Origin: an uncultured Olsenella sp.
Lineage (GTDB): Bacteria > Actinomycetota > Coriobacteriia > Coriobacteriales > Atopobiaceae
DNA: 64,000 nucleotides
Direction of reading: 5' to 3'
Assembly (NCBI GenBank): GCA_934660915.1
Contig: CAKUIF010000001.1
Coordinates: 186,001 to 250,000 of the forward strand
The position numbers and the translations under genes are program-made. The notes under the pieces are model-generated. The model made no database searches and was not told the DNA's origin. It saw nothing but the letters and a program-made list of their open reading frames with translations. Below are positions 44,451 through 53,237 of this stretch, piece by piece (position 1 is the stretch's first letter; every line of letters starts with the position of its first letter).

Positions 44451-46184
44451 ATGTTCAAGCTCAGGCGCTATCTGCGCGGGCACTACCTCGAGTGCGTGCT
44501 CGCGCCCACCTTCAAGGGCCTGGAGGCCATCCTTCAGCTCATTGTCCCCATCATCATGTCGCAGGTCATCGACGTCGGCATCGCGAGCGGCGACAGCGCC
44601 TACATCCTCATGCACGCAGGCGCGCTCGTCCTTCTTGCCTTCTTCTGCTACGCCGTCTCGATCGTGGCGCAGTACTTCTCGTCAAAGCTCGCGGCGCAGT
44701 TCGGCGCAGCAGTGCGCGATGACCTGTTCCGCCACGTGATGACGCTCTCGCGCGAGGACATCGACCGCATCGGCCGCGCCTCGCTCGTCACGCGCATGAC
44801 CAACGACACCCAGCAGACCCAAGACGGCCTCAACCTGTTCTTCCGCCTGATTCTGCGCTCCCCCTTCATCATCGTCGGCTCGGTGATCGCCGCCTTCCTC
44901 GTCGACGGCTGGGAGGGCGCCGTGCTGCTCGTGTCCACGACAATCACGGTCGCGCTCATCCTCTTTTTCATGGGCATCACCACCAAGCGCTACCGCAAGA
45001 CCCAGCGCGCCCTCGACGACGTGCAGCTCAAGTGCTCCGAGAACCTCGAGGGCGCCCGCGTGCTGAGGGCTTTTTGCCAGGAGGACTCCGAGATCTCGAC
45101 TTTCCACGAGGTGTCCGGCACGGTCCGCGACCTGCAGCTTTCGGCAGGAGACCTGAGCGTGATGGTCAATCCCCTCACCTACCTCGTCGTGAACCTCGGC
45201 CTCATCGCCCTTCTGTGGGTGGGCGGCCTGCAGGTCAACGTCGGCAACCTCACGCAGGGCCAAGTCGTGGCGCTCGCGAGCTATGTGAGCCAGGCGCTTG
45301 TCGAGCTCCTCAAGCTCACGTGGCTCATCACCACCATCGCCAAGGCCCAGGGCTGCGCCACGCGCATCAACGAGGTGTTCGCCACGAAGCCCACGCAGGC
45401 GGACGGCAAGCTCGACGCCGCCGCATCCGCCATCGCCGGCGCCCCGGCGGTTGTCCTCGACGACGTGAGCTTCGTCTACCCCGACGCCGCGGGCGAGTCG
45501 CTCTCGCACGTGAGCCTCAAGCTCGAGGACGGCCAGACGCTCGGCGTGATCGGCGGCACCGGCTCCGGCAAGTCGACGCTCGCCTCGCTCCTCATGCGCT
45601 TCTACGACGCCACGTCCGGCCGCGTGCTCGTGGGCGGCCAAGACGTGCGCGACCTCACGCAGCAGAGCCTGCGCCAAGAGGTCGCCCTCGTCGAGCAGGG
45701 GCCGCAGCTCTTCTCGGGCACCATCGCCTCGAACCTCCGTTGGGGAGACGCCGACGCGACCGACGACGACCTCCTGCGCGCCGTCGAGACCGCCCAGGCG
45801 ACCGACGTCGTCGAGGGCAAGGGCGGGCTTGCCGCCGAGGCCGAGCAGTTCGGCCGCAACTTCAGCGGCGGCCAGCGCCAGCGCCTTGCCATCGCGCGGA
45901 CCCTCGCCAGGCGCCCCCGCGTGCTCATCCTCGACGACGCGAGCTCCGCGCTCGACTTCGCCACCGACTCGAAGCTCCGCCGCGCGATCCGTCGCGACTT
46001 CGCCGACTCCGCCGTCATCCTCATCTCGCAGCGCGTGGCGGCGGTCCGCTCCGCCGACCAGATCCTCGTGCTCGACGGCGGCCGTCAGGTCGGCCTCGGC
46101 ACACACGAGGAGCTGCTGAAGAACTGCGAGGTATACCGCGAGATCTGCGACTCCCAGCTCACGAGCGAGGAGGCCCACCGATGA
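44451..46184 (+). CDS. ABC exporter half-transporter (permease-ATPase), first subunit
   Basis: A 577-residue half-transporter: six helices in the N-terminal 300 residues (from APTFKGLEAILQLIVPIIMSQ), then an ATPase with Walker A GGTGSGKST, signature NFSGGQRQRLAIA, Walker B VLILDDASSALDF and H-loop region. The Walker B ends in Asp-Asp rather than Asp-Glu, a degenerate catalytic site, typical of one half of heterodimeric exporters. Start at the ATG 44451 (MFKLRRYLRGHY). The next gene overlaps by four bases. Confidence 0.9.
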   Translation: MFKLRRYLRGHYLECVLAPTFKGLEAILQLIVPIIMSQVIDVGIASGDSAYILMHAGALVLLAFFCYAVSIVAQYFSSKLAAQFGAAVRDDLFRHVMTLSREDIDRIGRASLVTRMTNDTQQTQDGLNLFFRLILRSPFIIVGSVIAAFLVDGWEGAVLLVSTTITVALILFFMGITTKRYRKTQRALDDVQLKCSENLEGARVLRAFCQEDSEISTFHEVSGTVRDLQLSAGDLSVMVNPLTYLVVNLGLIALLWVGGLQVNVGNLTQGQVVALASYVSQALVELLKLTWLITTIAKAQGCATRINEVFATKPTQADGKLDAAASAIAGAPAVVLDDVSFVYPDAAGESLSHVSLKLEDGQTLGVIGGTGSGKSTLASLLMRFYDATSGRVLVGGQDVRDLTQQSLRQEVALVEQGPQLFSGTIASNLRWGDADATDDDLLRAVETAQATDVVEGKGGLAAEAEQFGRNFSGGQRQRLAIARTLARRPRVLILDDASSALDFATDSKLRRAIRRDFADSAVILISQRVAAVRSADQILVLDGGRQVGLGTHEELLKNCEVYREICDSQLTSEEAHR

Positions 46185-47968
46185 GCGCAAAGAACACCGC
46201 CGCCGCGCCTGCCGCGGCTGGAAAGAAGCACCAGGACGACCAGACCATCCGCCGTATGCTCGGGCTCTTTGCGGGCAGGCGCGCCATGCTTTGCGCCCTC
46301 ATAGCCCTCGTCGTCGTGGTCACCGTGGGCACCCTCACCCTGCCCACGCTCACAGGCGGGGCCGTCGACTGCATGGTGGGCGCGGGAGCCGTCGACTTCA
46401 CGGCCTTGGCCGACGTCGCCCGCCTCATGGCGCTCACCGTCTGCGTGACCGCCGCCGCCCAGTACGCGCTCGCGCTCGTGACCAACCGCCTCGCCTACGA
46501 CGCGGCATTCGACCTGCGTTGCCAGGCCTTCGACCACCTCCAGCGCATGCCGCTGTCCTACATCGACTCCCACGAGCACGGCGAGGTCGCGAGTCGCATC
46601 GTCAACGACGCCGACCAGCTCACCAACGGCTTCGTCATGGGTTTCCAGCAGCTCCCTACCGGCGTCTTGACCATCGTTGTCACGCTCGTGTTCATGTTCC
46701 GCCTGAACCCGCTGATCGCCGGCGTGGTTACCGTGCTCACGCCCTTCTCGGTCTGGATGGCAAAGTTCATCTCGAGTCACGCGAGCAAGCATTTCGCGGG
46801 CCAGACCCAGCTGCGCGGCGAGCTCACGGGCCTCGTCGAGGAGATGATCGGCGGCGTGGGCACCATCGAGGCGTTCGGCGTCGCCGACGAGGTCTGCGGC
46901 CGCGTGCGTGACATCGACGCCCGCCTCGCGCAGGAGAGCTACAAGGCGGTGTTCTTCTCGTCGCTCGCCAACCCGACCATGCGCTTCATGAACTCGCTCG
47001 TCTACGCCGCCATCGGCATCTTCGGCGCGTTCGTCGTGCTCGGCGGCGGCATCACCGTGGGCGGCCTCTCCGCCTTCCTCCAGTACGCCGACCAGTACGC
47101 CAAGCCGTTCAACGACATCACCGGCGTGGTCACGGAGCTGCAGAACTCCGTCGCCTGCGCGCGCCACCTCTTTGAGCTCATCGACGAGCCGCTCGAGGAG
47201 CCCGACGCCGAGGGCGCCCTCGAGCTCGGCCGCGTCGAGGGCAAAGTCGCGCTCGACGACGTGACCTTCTCGTACGCGCCCGGCCGCCCGATCCTGGAGC
47301 ACCTCGACCTTTCCGCCGAGCCCGGGCGCCGCATCGCGCTCGTCGGCCACACCGGCTGCGGAAAAACCACCCTCATCAACCTGCTCATGCGCTTCTACGA
47401 CGTCGACTCCGGCAGCGTGACGGTGGACGGCCACGACGTGCGCGGCATCACGCGCGCGAGCCTGCGCGGCAGCTGGGGCATGGTCTTGCAGGACACCTGG
47501 GTAAGGCGCGCGACGGTGCGCGAGAACATCGCCATCGGCCGTCCCGACGCCACCGACGACGAGATCGTCGCCGCCGCCAAGGCAGCCTACGCCGACGAGT
47601 TCATCCGCCGCATGCCCCGCGGCTACGACACCGTGCTCGACGGCTCCACGAGTCTGTCCGCCGGCCAAAAGCAGCTGCTGTGCATCGCCCGCGTGATGGT
47701 CGCCCGTCCGCAGATGCTCATCCTCGACGAGGCCACGAGCAACATCGACACGCGCACCGAGCTCCTCGTCCAACGCGCCTTCGACAACCTCATGCACGGC
47801 CGCACGAGCTTCGTCGTGGCGCACCGCCTCTCGACCATCCGCGACGCCGACGCGATCTGCGTCGTCGATCACGGCCGCATTGCCGAGAAGGGCACGCACG
47901 AGGAGCTGCTCGCCCGTGGCGGGATCTACCGCGACATCTACGAGAGCCAGTTCGCGCCGGCGGAGTAG
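46181..47968 (+). CDS. ABC exporter half-transporter, second subunit
   Basis: A 595-residue partner of the previous gene. A basic Ala-rich N-terminus precedes six helices; the ATPase has Walker A GHTGCGKTT, signature SLSAGQKQLLCIARV and Walker B MLILDEATSNIDT with the proper catalytic Glu. The pair matches heterodimeric multidrug/peptide exporters such as BmrCD or TM287/288, where only one site is fully active. The start overlaps the preceding stop (ATGA). Cargo unknown. Confidence 0.9.
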   Translation: MSAKNTAAAPAAAGKKHQDDQTIRRMLGLFAGRRAMLCALIALVVVVTVGTLTLPTLTGGAVDCMVGAGAVDFTALADVARLMALTVCVTAAAQYALALVTNRLAYDAAFDLRCQAFDHLQRMPLSYIDSHEHGEVASRIVNDADQLTNGFVMGFQQLPTGVLTIVVTLVFMFRLNPLIAGVVTVLTPFSVWMAKFISSHASKHFAGQTQLRGELTGLVEEMIGGVGTIEAFGVADEVCGRVRDIDARLAQESYKAVFFSSLANPTMRFMNSLVYAAIGIFGAFVVLGGGITVGGLSAFLQYADQYAKPFNDITGVVTELQNSVACARHLFELIDEPLEEPDAEGALELGRVEGKVALDDVTFSYAPGRPILEHLDLSAEPGRRIALVGHTGCGKTTLINLLMRFYDVDSGSVTVDGHDVRGITRASLRGSWGMVLQDTWVRRATVRENIAIGRPDATDDEIVAAAKAAYADEFIRRMPRGYDTVLDGSTSLSAGQKQLLCIARVMVARPQMLILDEATSNIDTRTELLVQRAFDNLMHGRTSFVVAHRLSTIRDADAICVVDHGRIAEKGTHEELLARGGIYRDIYESQFAPAE

Positions 47969-48026
47969 CGGAAGGCACTTCTTTGCAAACGCGGCGCGGA
48001 GCGCTCTTTCCCCCGCCGTCACAGCG

Positions 48027-48098
48027 CAAGCTCCCTCCTGTTTCGACCATTTTTACCCGGAAATGGGGCCGCAAATGGGTCAAACAGGAGGGAGCTTG
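48027..48098. repeat. CAAGCTCCCTCCTG palindrome
   Basis: Arms at 48027-48043 and 48082-48098 match over 17 bp (CAAGCTCCCTCCTGTTT), with further partial pairing of ACCATTT and AAATGGGT inside. It lies between the convergent ABC exporter and flippase-like genes. Confidence 0.88.
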
Positions 48099-48162
48099 TT
48101 GATTGCCGGGCTCGGGGATTCCAGCGTCTGGCAAGAAGGACCCTGCCGGCGCTTCCCGCCCG

Positions 48163-49590
48163 CTACTTGCCGCCGGCGTCCTTCTTTGCCGCGGCGGCTT
48201 TGCCAGCGGCGATCTTTGCCTCGATGTCCACCTTCGGGACGGGCGCCGAGGACTTGACGACGGTCTTCGCGCCGCGCGTCGTCACGGTGGCGCCGGCGAC
48301 GGCGGGCGCGGCGGGCTTCTTTCTAGCCTTGGGCTTGACGGTCACGCCGCCCCTGGGCGCGCGGGCCCCGCCCTTGGCAGCAGAGCCGGCCGTGAAGGAG
48401 CCCGTGTCGATGAAGGAGCGGATGCCGCCGGTAAAGCCGTCCCAGAAGCCGTGCCAACGGTGGTAGATCGAGGTGCCGCCGTTGGAGCGCATGCCCATGC
48501 ACGGCGCGGCGATGAGGACCGGCAGCAGGTACTCGATGGCTCGCCAGATGATGAAGCCGGCGGCGAGGTGGCTGCCGTACATGTCCTTGAAGAGGTACGC
48601 GAAGCCGACCTCGGCGCCGCCCGTGCCGCCCGGCAGCGGCACTGCGTTGACCAGCAGCTCAAGCATGGAGCCCGACGCCGTGCACAGCAGAAGGTCCGCC
48701 GGCTCGCCGAACGAGCGCAGCACGAAGTACGGCAGCGCGTACATGCAACCGAGCTGGAGCAGGGTGACCACCATGGTCAGGCACATCTCGAGCACGTTGG
48801 CGGCAGAGCTCTTGAAGTCGCGCGAGAAGACCTCAATCTGCGTGTTCACGAACTTATACCACTCGTTGTACTTCTCCTCCTTGATCCAACGGTGGCGGTG
48901 CGCCAGCTTGAGCGCCCAGTTGCAAATGGCCATGACGGGCTTGGGCAGCAGGCACATGGCCATGATGGCCGCGAGCTGCACGACCTTGAAGCCAAAGAGG
49001 AAGATGCCGATGAGGGTCACGTCGCCGAACGTCTCGTAGAAGTAGCCGCCGCAAAAGAGCAGCATGATGGCGGCGAATACGCCCTCGCCGGCCTCGTAGA
49101 GCACGAAGCGGGTGAAGTTCAGGGCGCCCGCCTCGCCCACCGAGAGCCCGGCGCGCGTGAGGCGGAAGATCTGGGCCGGCTGCGCGCCCACGCCGGAGGG
49201 CGTCATGCGCATGAAAAAGACGCCGGAGGCCTCGACGCTCATGAGGTCGCGGATACCCACGGGCGAGTCGGGGTCGTGGATAACCGACAGCACGTAGGCG
49301 AGGACGCCAAAGACGTAGTAGAAGAGGAAGCAGACGACGCCCGCGACAATCCACCTGACGTCGACGCCGGCGAGCGACGTCACGAACTCGTCAACCTGCC
49401 CGGTAAAGACCAGGTAGACCGCATAGGCGATCATCACAAAGAAGAGGAAGACGAGGGTCTTGCGGGCCTGGCCCATCGACTCCTTATCGGCCTCGTCGCC
49501 CTCCATGATCGAGATCTTCTTCTTGGTCGTCTTTCCGCCGGCGACCTTGAGGGCGACCTTCTTCTTTGGCTTCTTGAGCTCGTCTGCCAC
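48163..49590 (-). CDS. Lysylphosphatidylglycerol synthase-type transmembrane protein
   Basis: A 475-residue integral membrane protein with eight or so helices of the UPF0104/LPG_synthase_TM family (for example MSVEASGVFFMRMTPSGVGAQPAQ then PLPGGTGGAEVGFAYLF). Relatives flip or synthesise aminoacyl-lipids or transport polyprenyl-linked material; the catalytic domain of MprF is absent here. An extended N-terminus and a C-terminal tail of about 90 residues are rich in Lys, Ala and Pro (GGVTVKPKARKKPAAPAVAG). It starts at a GTG after AGAGGGG. Confidence 0.8.
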   Translation of the reverse strand: MADELKKPKKKVALKVAGGKTTKKKISIMEGDEADKESMGQARKTLVFLFFVMIAYAVYLVFTGQVDEFVTSLAGVDVRWIVAGVVCFLFYYVFGVLAYVLSVIHDPDSPVGIRDLMSVEASGVFFMRMTPSGVGAQPAQIFRLTRAGLSVGEAGALNFTRFVLYEAGEGVFAAIMLLFCGGYFYETFGDVTLIGIFLFGFKVVQLAAIMAMCLLPKPVMAICNWALKLAHRHRWIKEEKYNEWYKFVNTQIEVFSRDFKSSAANVLEMCLTMVVTLLQLGCMYALPYFVLRSFGEPADLLLCTASGSMLELLVNAVPLPGGTGGAEVGFAYLFKDMYGSHLAAGFIIWRAIEYLLPVLIAAPCMGMRSNGGTSIYHRWHGFWDGFTGGIRSFIDTGSFTAGSAAKGGARAPRGGVTVKPKARKKPAAPAVAGATVTTRGAKTVVKSSAPVPKVDIEAKIAAGKAAAAKKDAGGK

Positions 49591-49689
49591 GCGATGCCCC
49601 TCTGTTGCGGTTACGGTACGAATCTAGCCATGACATTCTATTCTACCCCAGCGGGATAGGGGCCCAACAAAGCGCGCGCCTCCCGGCGG

Positions 49690-49759
49690 CGATTAGCAAC
49701 GAAAACCGGTGCAAAACGCCGCGAAGAAGGGCTTTTGCACCGGTTTCGGTTGCTAATCG
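49690..49759. repeat. GATTAGCAACC palindrome, copy 3
   Basis: Arms at 49690-49717 and 49731-49759 with one base fewer in the left arm (GCAACGAAAACCGG against CCGGTTTCGGTTGC). Same family as 18816, 22921 and 50759. Confidence 0.9.
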
Positions 49760-49842
49760 ATGGATGGGGCGGCAAGAAGCCCTTGGGCGGCTGGCGTGGC
49801 GGCACTTCTTGCCAGTCTTCCTTTATCGACGCTGCTTTGCCG

Positions 49843-50643
49843 CTAGAGATTTCCCGGTTCGAACTCGTCGATATACGCCTCGATAACGGCGGATCCGGCA
49901 TCCGACGACGACTGCGGGTAGCTGAACTGGATGCCGTTGACGTAATCGCCACCCACGTACTGCTTGGCGTAGCACTCGGTACCGTCCTCCTCGACCCACG
50001 ACGCGACGGCCCAGGTGCTTCCCATGGCTTTGTACGAGACGTCGTGGGCTGAGGCGTACGAGTCGAGCACGGAGGAGGGCGTCTCGCTAAGGGCGTTGGC
50101 GCTGCCCCACACGCGGACCTCAATGCCGGATGAGGGCTCTCGGAAGGTCACTCCGTCGCCGTTATCGGAAGCGTCGACGAGCTTGTAGCTCGCAGGGAGC
50201 GCGACCTTGTAGCCGTAGCGATCGTTCATATATGTAAGCTTTCCGGAGGCAACGGTCACGTCGCTTTGCGCGGCAAAGAGCGCGTCGTCTTGGTCGAAGC
50301 CGGGTTCTTGGGCGGCATCGCCCGAGCCAGAGACCGCGCCCGAGCCGTTCGCCTCCGCCGTTGCCGTATCCTGGGCTGTGCCCGCACCGGACCCGGCCTG
50401 CGATTGCGCGGGCTGCGACTGTGAAGGCAGCGTCGAGCTAAGGCATATGAAGGCGAAGGCGCCGACTGCCATGACCACGAGGGCGCCTGCGACCACGGCG
50501 ATTATCTGCACAACGCTCGGGTGCAGGGGCGTCGAGGACTTTTGTCGGATCTTTCCCGTGGGAAAATCGTCCTGCTGCGCGCCGCACTCCGGGCAGTACT
50601 GCGCCCCGTCTTCCAGCTCGTGCCCGCAGTTCATGCAATACAT
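49843..50643 (-). CDS. Zinc-ribbon membrane protein with extracellular domain
   Basis: A 266-residue protein. A cytosolic zinc ribbon opens it (MYCMNCGHELEDGAQYCPECG, two CxxC pairs), followed by one transmembrane helix (about 45-68, VVQIIAVVAGALVVMAVGAFAF), a Ser/Gln/Ala-rich linker and an extracellular alpha/beta domain of about 130 residues beginning LTYMNDRYGYKVALPASYKL. Such zinc ribbon-TM-sensor proteins are common in Firmicutes and Actinobacteria and have no fixed function. I start at MYCMNCG because GGAG lies upstream. Confidence 0.8.
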   Translation of the reverse strand: MYCMNCGHELEDGAQYCPECGAQQDDFPTGKIRQKSSTPLHPSVVQIIAVVAGALVVMAVGAFAFICLSSTLPSQSQPAQSQAGSGAGTAQDTATAEANGSGAVSGSGDAAQEPGFDQDDALFAAQSDVTVASGKLTYMNDRYGYKVALPASYKLVDASDNGDGVTFREPSSGIEVRVWGSANALSETPSSVLDSYASAHDVSYKAMGSTWAVASWVEEDGTECYAKQYVGGDYVNGIQFSYPQSSSDAGSAVIEAYIDEFEPGNL

Positions 50644-50758
50644 GGCCGACTCCGATCCCTTCTTTGCCTGTTCGTTCCAACAGTAGCGCAAACGATTATT
50701 GGAGGAGACCCCGCAGACAACAACGGCGCCTTATCCGTCATAGTTGGCTTCGCGGGAG

Positions 50759-50827
50759 GATTAGCAACGAAAACCGGTGCAAAGAGCCGCAAAGAAGAGC
50801 TTTTGCGCCGGTTTCGGTTGCTAATCG
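50759..50827. repeat. GATTAGCAACC palindrome, copy 4
   Basis: Arms at 50759-50784 and 50799-50827; the loop contains CGCAAAGAAGAG. It lies 1.07 kb from copy 3, on the other side of the zinc-ribbon gene, so this gene is bracketed by two copies. Confidence 0.9.
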
Positions 50828-50880
50828 ATGAGCGGGATGGCAAGAAGGGCCCCGCAAGCGGGCAAGAAGTGCCAGCCCGG

Positions 50881-51948
50881 CTACGGGAGGATAATCCCGC
50901 CGCCGAGGCACTCGAGGCCGTCGTAGACCACGGCCGACTGCCCGGGGGCCACACGGCGCTGCGGCGTATCGAAGCGGACGGTCGCCGAGGCCCCGCCTTG
51001 CGCCGCCTCGAGCACGCAAGGAACGAGTTCTCCCGTGTGCCGCGTGCGGACGACGTACTCCCCCGCCGCCGGCGGCTCGCCCGCGATCCAGCGGCAGTCG
51101 CCGAGCGCGAGCTCGTCCGTGAACAGCGCGGGGCTCATGCGGTCGGCGGTCACGTAGACGGTGTTCGTCTGGACGTCCGTGCGCACGACGTAGCGCGCGG
51201 GTCCGCCGCCCAGGTCGAGCCCGCGGCGCTGCCCCACGGTAAAGAGGAACGCGCCGTCGTGGTGCCCGAGCACGCGCCCGGTCTCGAGCTCCACGACGTC
51301 GCCCGCGCGGCGCTCGAGCGTGTCGAGCAAAAACGTGCGGATGCCCACGGGGCCGATGAAGCAGATCCCGTCGGAGTCGGGCTTTGCCTCCAAGCCGAGG
51401 CCGCGCTCCGCGACCATGCGCCTGACCTCGGTCTTGTTCGGTATGTCGCCGATGGGAAAGAGGGTCTTCGCGAGCACTTCTTTGCCAACGCGCCACAGGA
51501 AGTAGGTCTGGTCCTTGTGCTCGTCGGCGGCACGCAGCAGGCGCGTCCGGCCGTCGGCGTCCGTATCGACGCGCCCGTAGTGGCCCGTGGCCACAAAGTC
51601 CGCGCCCGCGGCGAACGCCTTGTCGGCGAAGGTGCCGAACTTGACGGTCTGGTTGCACATGACGTCGGGGTTCGGCGTGAGGCCGTGGGCGTAGGCGTCG
51701 ACGAGGTAGTCGACGACGGTGGCCTTGTACTCGGCCTCGCAGTCCCAGACCTCGAGGTCGATGCCCAGGCTCACCGCGACGCGCTCGGCGTCCGCAAGGT
51801 CGTCGGCCCAAGCGCACTTGAAGCCCGGCAGGTCGCGCGACCAGTTGCGCATATAGACCGCCGTCACGTCATGGCCCGCCTCGCACAGAAGCGCGCACGC
51901 GAGCGCGGAGTCGACGCCGCCGGATAATCCGGCGTACACCTTGGCCAT
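50881..51948 (-). CDS. mnmA: tRNA 2-thiouridylase MnmA
   Basis: A 355-residue enzyme that makes 2-thiouridine at position 34 of tRNA for Lys, Glu and Gln. The PP-loop is LSGGVDSALA (residues 8-17), the first catalytic Cys is in NPDVMCNQTVKFG and the second in DGICFIGPVGIRTFL, followed by the family-specific FTVGQRRGLDLGG. The ATG overlaps the stop of the cysteine desulfurase gene (TGATG), so the sulfur donor and acceptor are made together. Confidence 0.93.
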   Translation of the reverse strand: MAKVYAGLSGGVDSALACALLCEAGHDVTAVYMRNWSRDLPGFKCAWADDLADAERVAVSLGIDLEVWDCEAEYKATVVDYLVDAYAHGLTPNPDVMCNQTVKFGTFADKAFAAGADFVATGHYGRVDTDADGRTRLLRAADEHKDQTYFLWRVGKEVLAKTLFPIGDIPNKTEVRRMVAERGLGLEAKPDSDGICFIGPVGIRTFLLDTLERRAGDVVELETGRVLGHHDGAFLFTVGQRRGLDLGGGPARYVVRTDVQTNTVYVTADRMSPALFTDELALGDCRWIAGEPPAAGEYVVRTRHTGELVPCVLEAAQGGASATVRFDTPQRRVAPGQSAVVYDGLECLGGGIILP

Positions 51949-53237
51949 CAGGCCTCGCCCCCCTTCGGGTCGGCTGAGTCAGACAGGTCGTTTTGGCTTG
52001 CCAAATCAGACAGGCTGAATTGACAGGCAGCGAGGCCAACGCGGACTGCCTCGGCGCGGACGGAGCGGACGATGGCGGCCGCGGCGTAGTCGACGTCCTC
52101 CTCGGTCGTCTGTCGCCCGAGCGTGAGGCGCAGGCTGCCCGCGGCGACCTCGGCCGGGGCGCCCATGGCGGCGAGCACGTGGGAAGAGCGCATCTTGCTC
52201 GCGGCGCACGCCGAGCCCGTGCCCACGCTCACGCCCTCGCGCTCGAGCGCGATCACGAGCCGCCTGGCCTCGAGCCCCGGGAAGCTCACGTGAAGAAGCC
52301 CGGGAAGCCGCAGCTTCGCTGCGCGCGGGCCGGACACGACAGCCCAGTCGAACTCTGCGCACACCGCGCGCTGCAGCCGGTCGCGAAGCCCCGCGAGGCG
52401 GCGCGCCTCCGCCTGACGACGCGCGCCCGCGAGCTCGAGTGCCTTCGCGAACCCGACGACGCCGGCGACGTTCTCGGTGCCCGAGCGAACGCCGCCCTCC
52501 TGCCCGCCGCCGAGCACGAGCGGCCGCAGCGCCACGTCGTCGGAGGCCCACAGCAGGCCGACCTGCTTGGGCCCGTAAATCTTCGCCGCCGAGATGGTAA
52601 GAAGGTCGCACCCCAGCGTGCCGACGTTGACGGCGAGGGCGCCCGCGGCCTGCGACGCGTCGGTGTGCAGCCAGATCGGGGCCGTCTCCCCCGCCGCCAG
52701 GCGGCGCTCGCGCTCCGCGGCGACCACACGCGCAATCTCGCGCACGGGCTGTACGGCCCCCACCTCGCCGTTGGCGAGCTCGACCGAGACGAGCCTCGTC
52801 GCAGGCGTGATGGCCGCCGCCACGTCGGCCGCGCGCACGCGCCCGTCCGCACCGACGCCCACGACCGCGCACCCGCCGCCCACAGCCGCGGCGCACGCGA
52901 GCACGCTCTCGTGCTCGGCCGCGTCGATGACCACGTGGGCCCCGTCTCCCGCCGCCGCGAAGGCCAGGTTGTTCGCCTCGGTGGCGCCGGCCGTGAAGGT
53001 CACGTTGCCGGGACGCGCGCCGATTACGTGCGCGACGGCCGCGCGGGCGGCATCGACGTCCGCACGCACGGCGCGGGCGGCGGCGTACGGCGCGCTCGGG
53101 TTCTCGAACTTCTCGCTGAAATACGGGAGCATCGCCGCGACGACCTCGGGATCCATGGGCGTCGCGGCGGCATAGTCCAGGTATACGGAGCGGCGGGCGC
53201 ACCCCTGCCCCGCGCCCCACTCGGAATGATTCGTCAC
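51948..53237 (-). CDS. Cysteine desulfurase (NifS/IscS-like)
   Basis: A 429-residue PLP enzyme that takes sulfur from cysteine. VYLDYAAATPMDP opens the fold, HTDASQAAG is the cofactor-binding part, the Schiff-base Lys is in TISAAKIYGPKQVG and the sulfur-accepting Cys in GTGSACAASKM. The His usually before the Lys (SGHK or SAHK) is Ala here. The last 20 residues (FSLSDLASQNDLSDSADPKG) are encoded by a repeat element and are not part of the normal fold. The start is a GTG at 53237 after GAGGGA, overlapping the stop of the preceding gene. Confidence 0.88.
   Translation of the reverse strand: MTNHSEWGAGQGCARRSVYLDYAAATPMDPEVVAAMLPYFSEKFENPSAPYAAARAVRADVDAARAAVAHVIGARPGNVTFTAGATEANNLAFAAAGDGAHVVIDAAEHESVLACAAAVGGGCAVVGVGADGRVRAADVAAAITPATRLVSVELANGEVGAVQPVREIARVVAAERERRLAAGETAPIWLHTDASQAAGALAVNVGTLGCDLLTISAAKIYGPKQVGLLWASDDVALRPLVLGGGQEGGVRSGTENVAGVVGFAKALELAGARRQAEARRLAGLRDRLQRAVCAEFDWAVVSGPRAAKLRLPGLLHVSFPGLEARRLVIALEREGVSVGTGSACAASKMRSSHVLAAMGAPAEVAAGSLRLTLGRQTTEEDVDYAAAAIVRSVRAEAVRVGLAACQFSLSDLASQNDLSDSADPKGGEA
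51976..52017. repeat. CAAATCAGACAGG repeat inside the end of the desulfurase gene
   Basis: GCCAAATCAGACAGGCTG at 52000-52017 equals the arm of the palindrome at 28882. A diverged direct copy (GAGTCAGACAGG) lies at 51976-51987. It contributes the C-terminal residues of the desulfurase. Confidence 0.75.
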
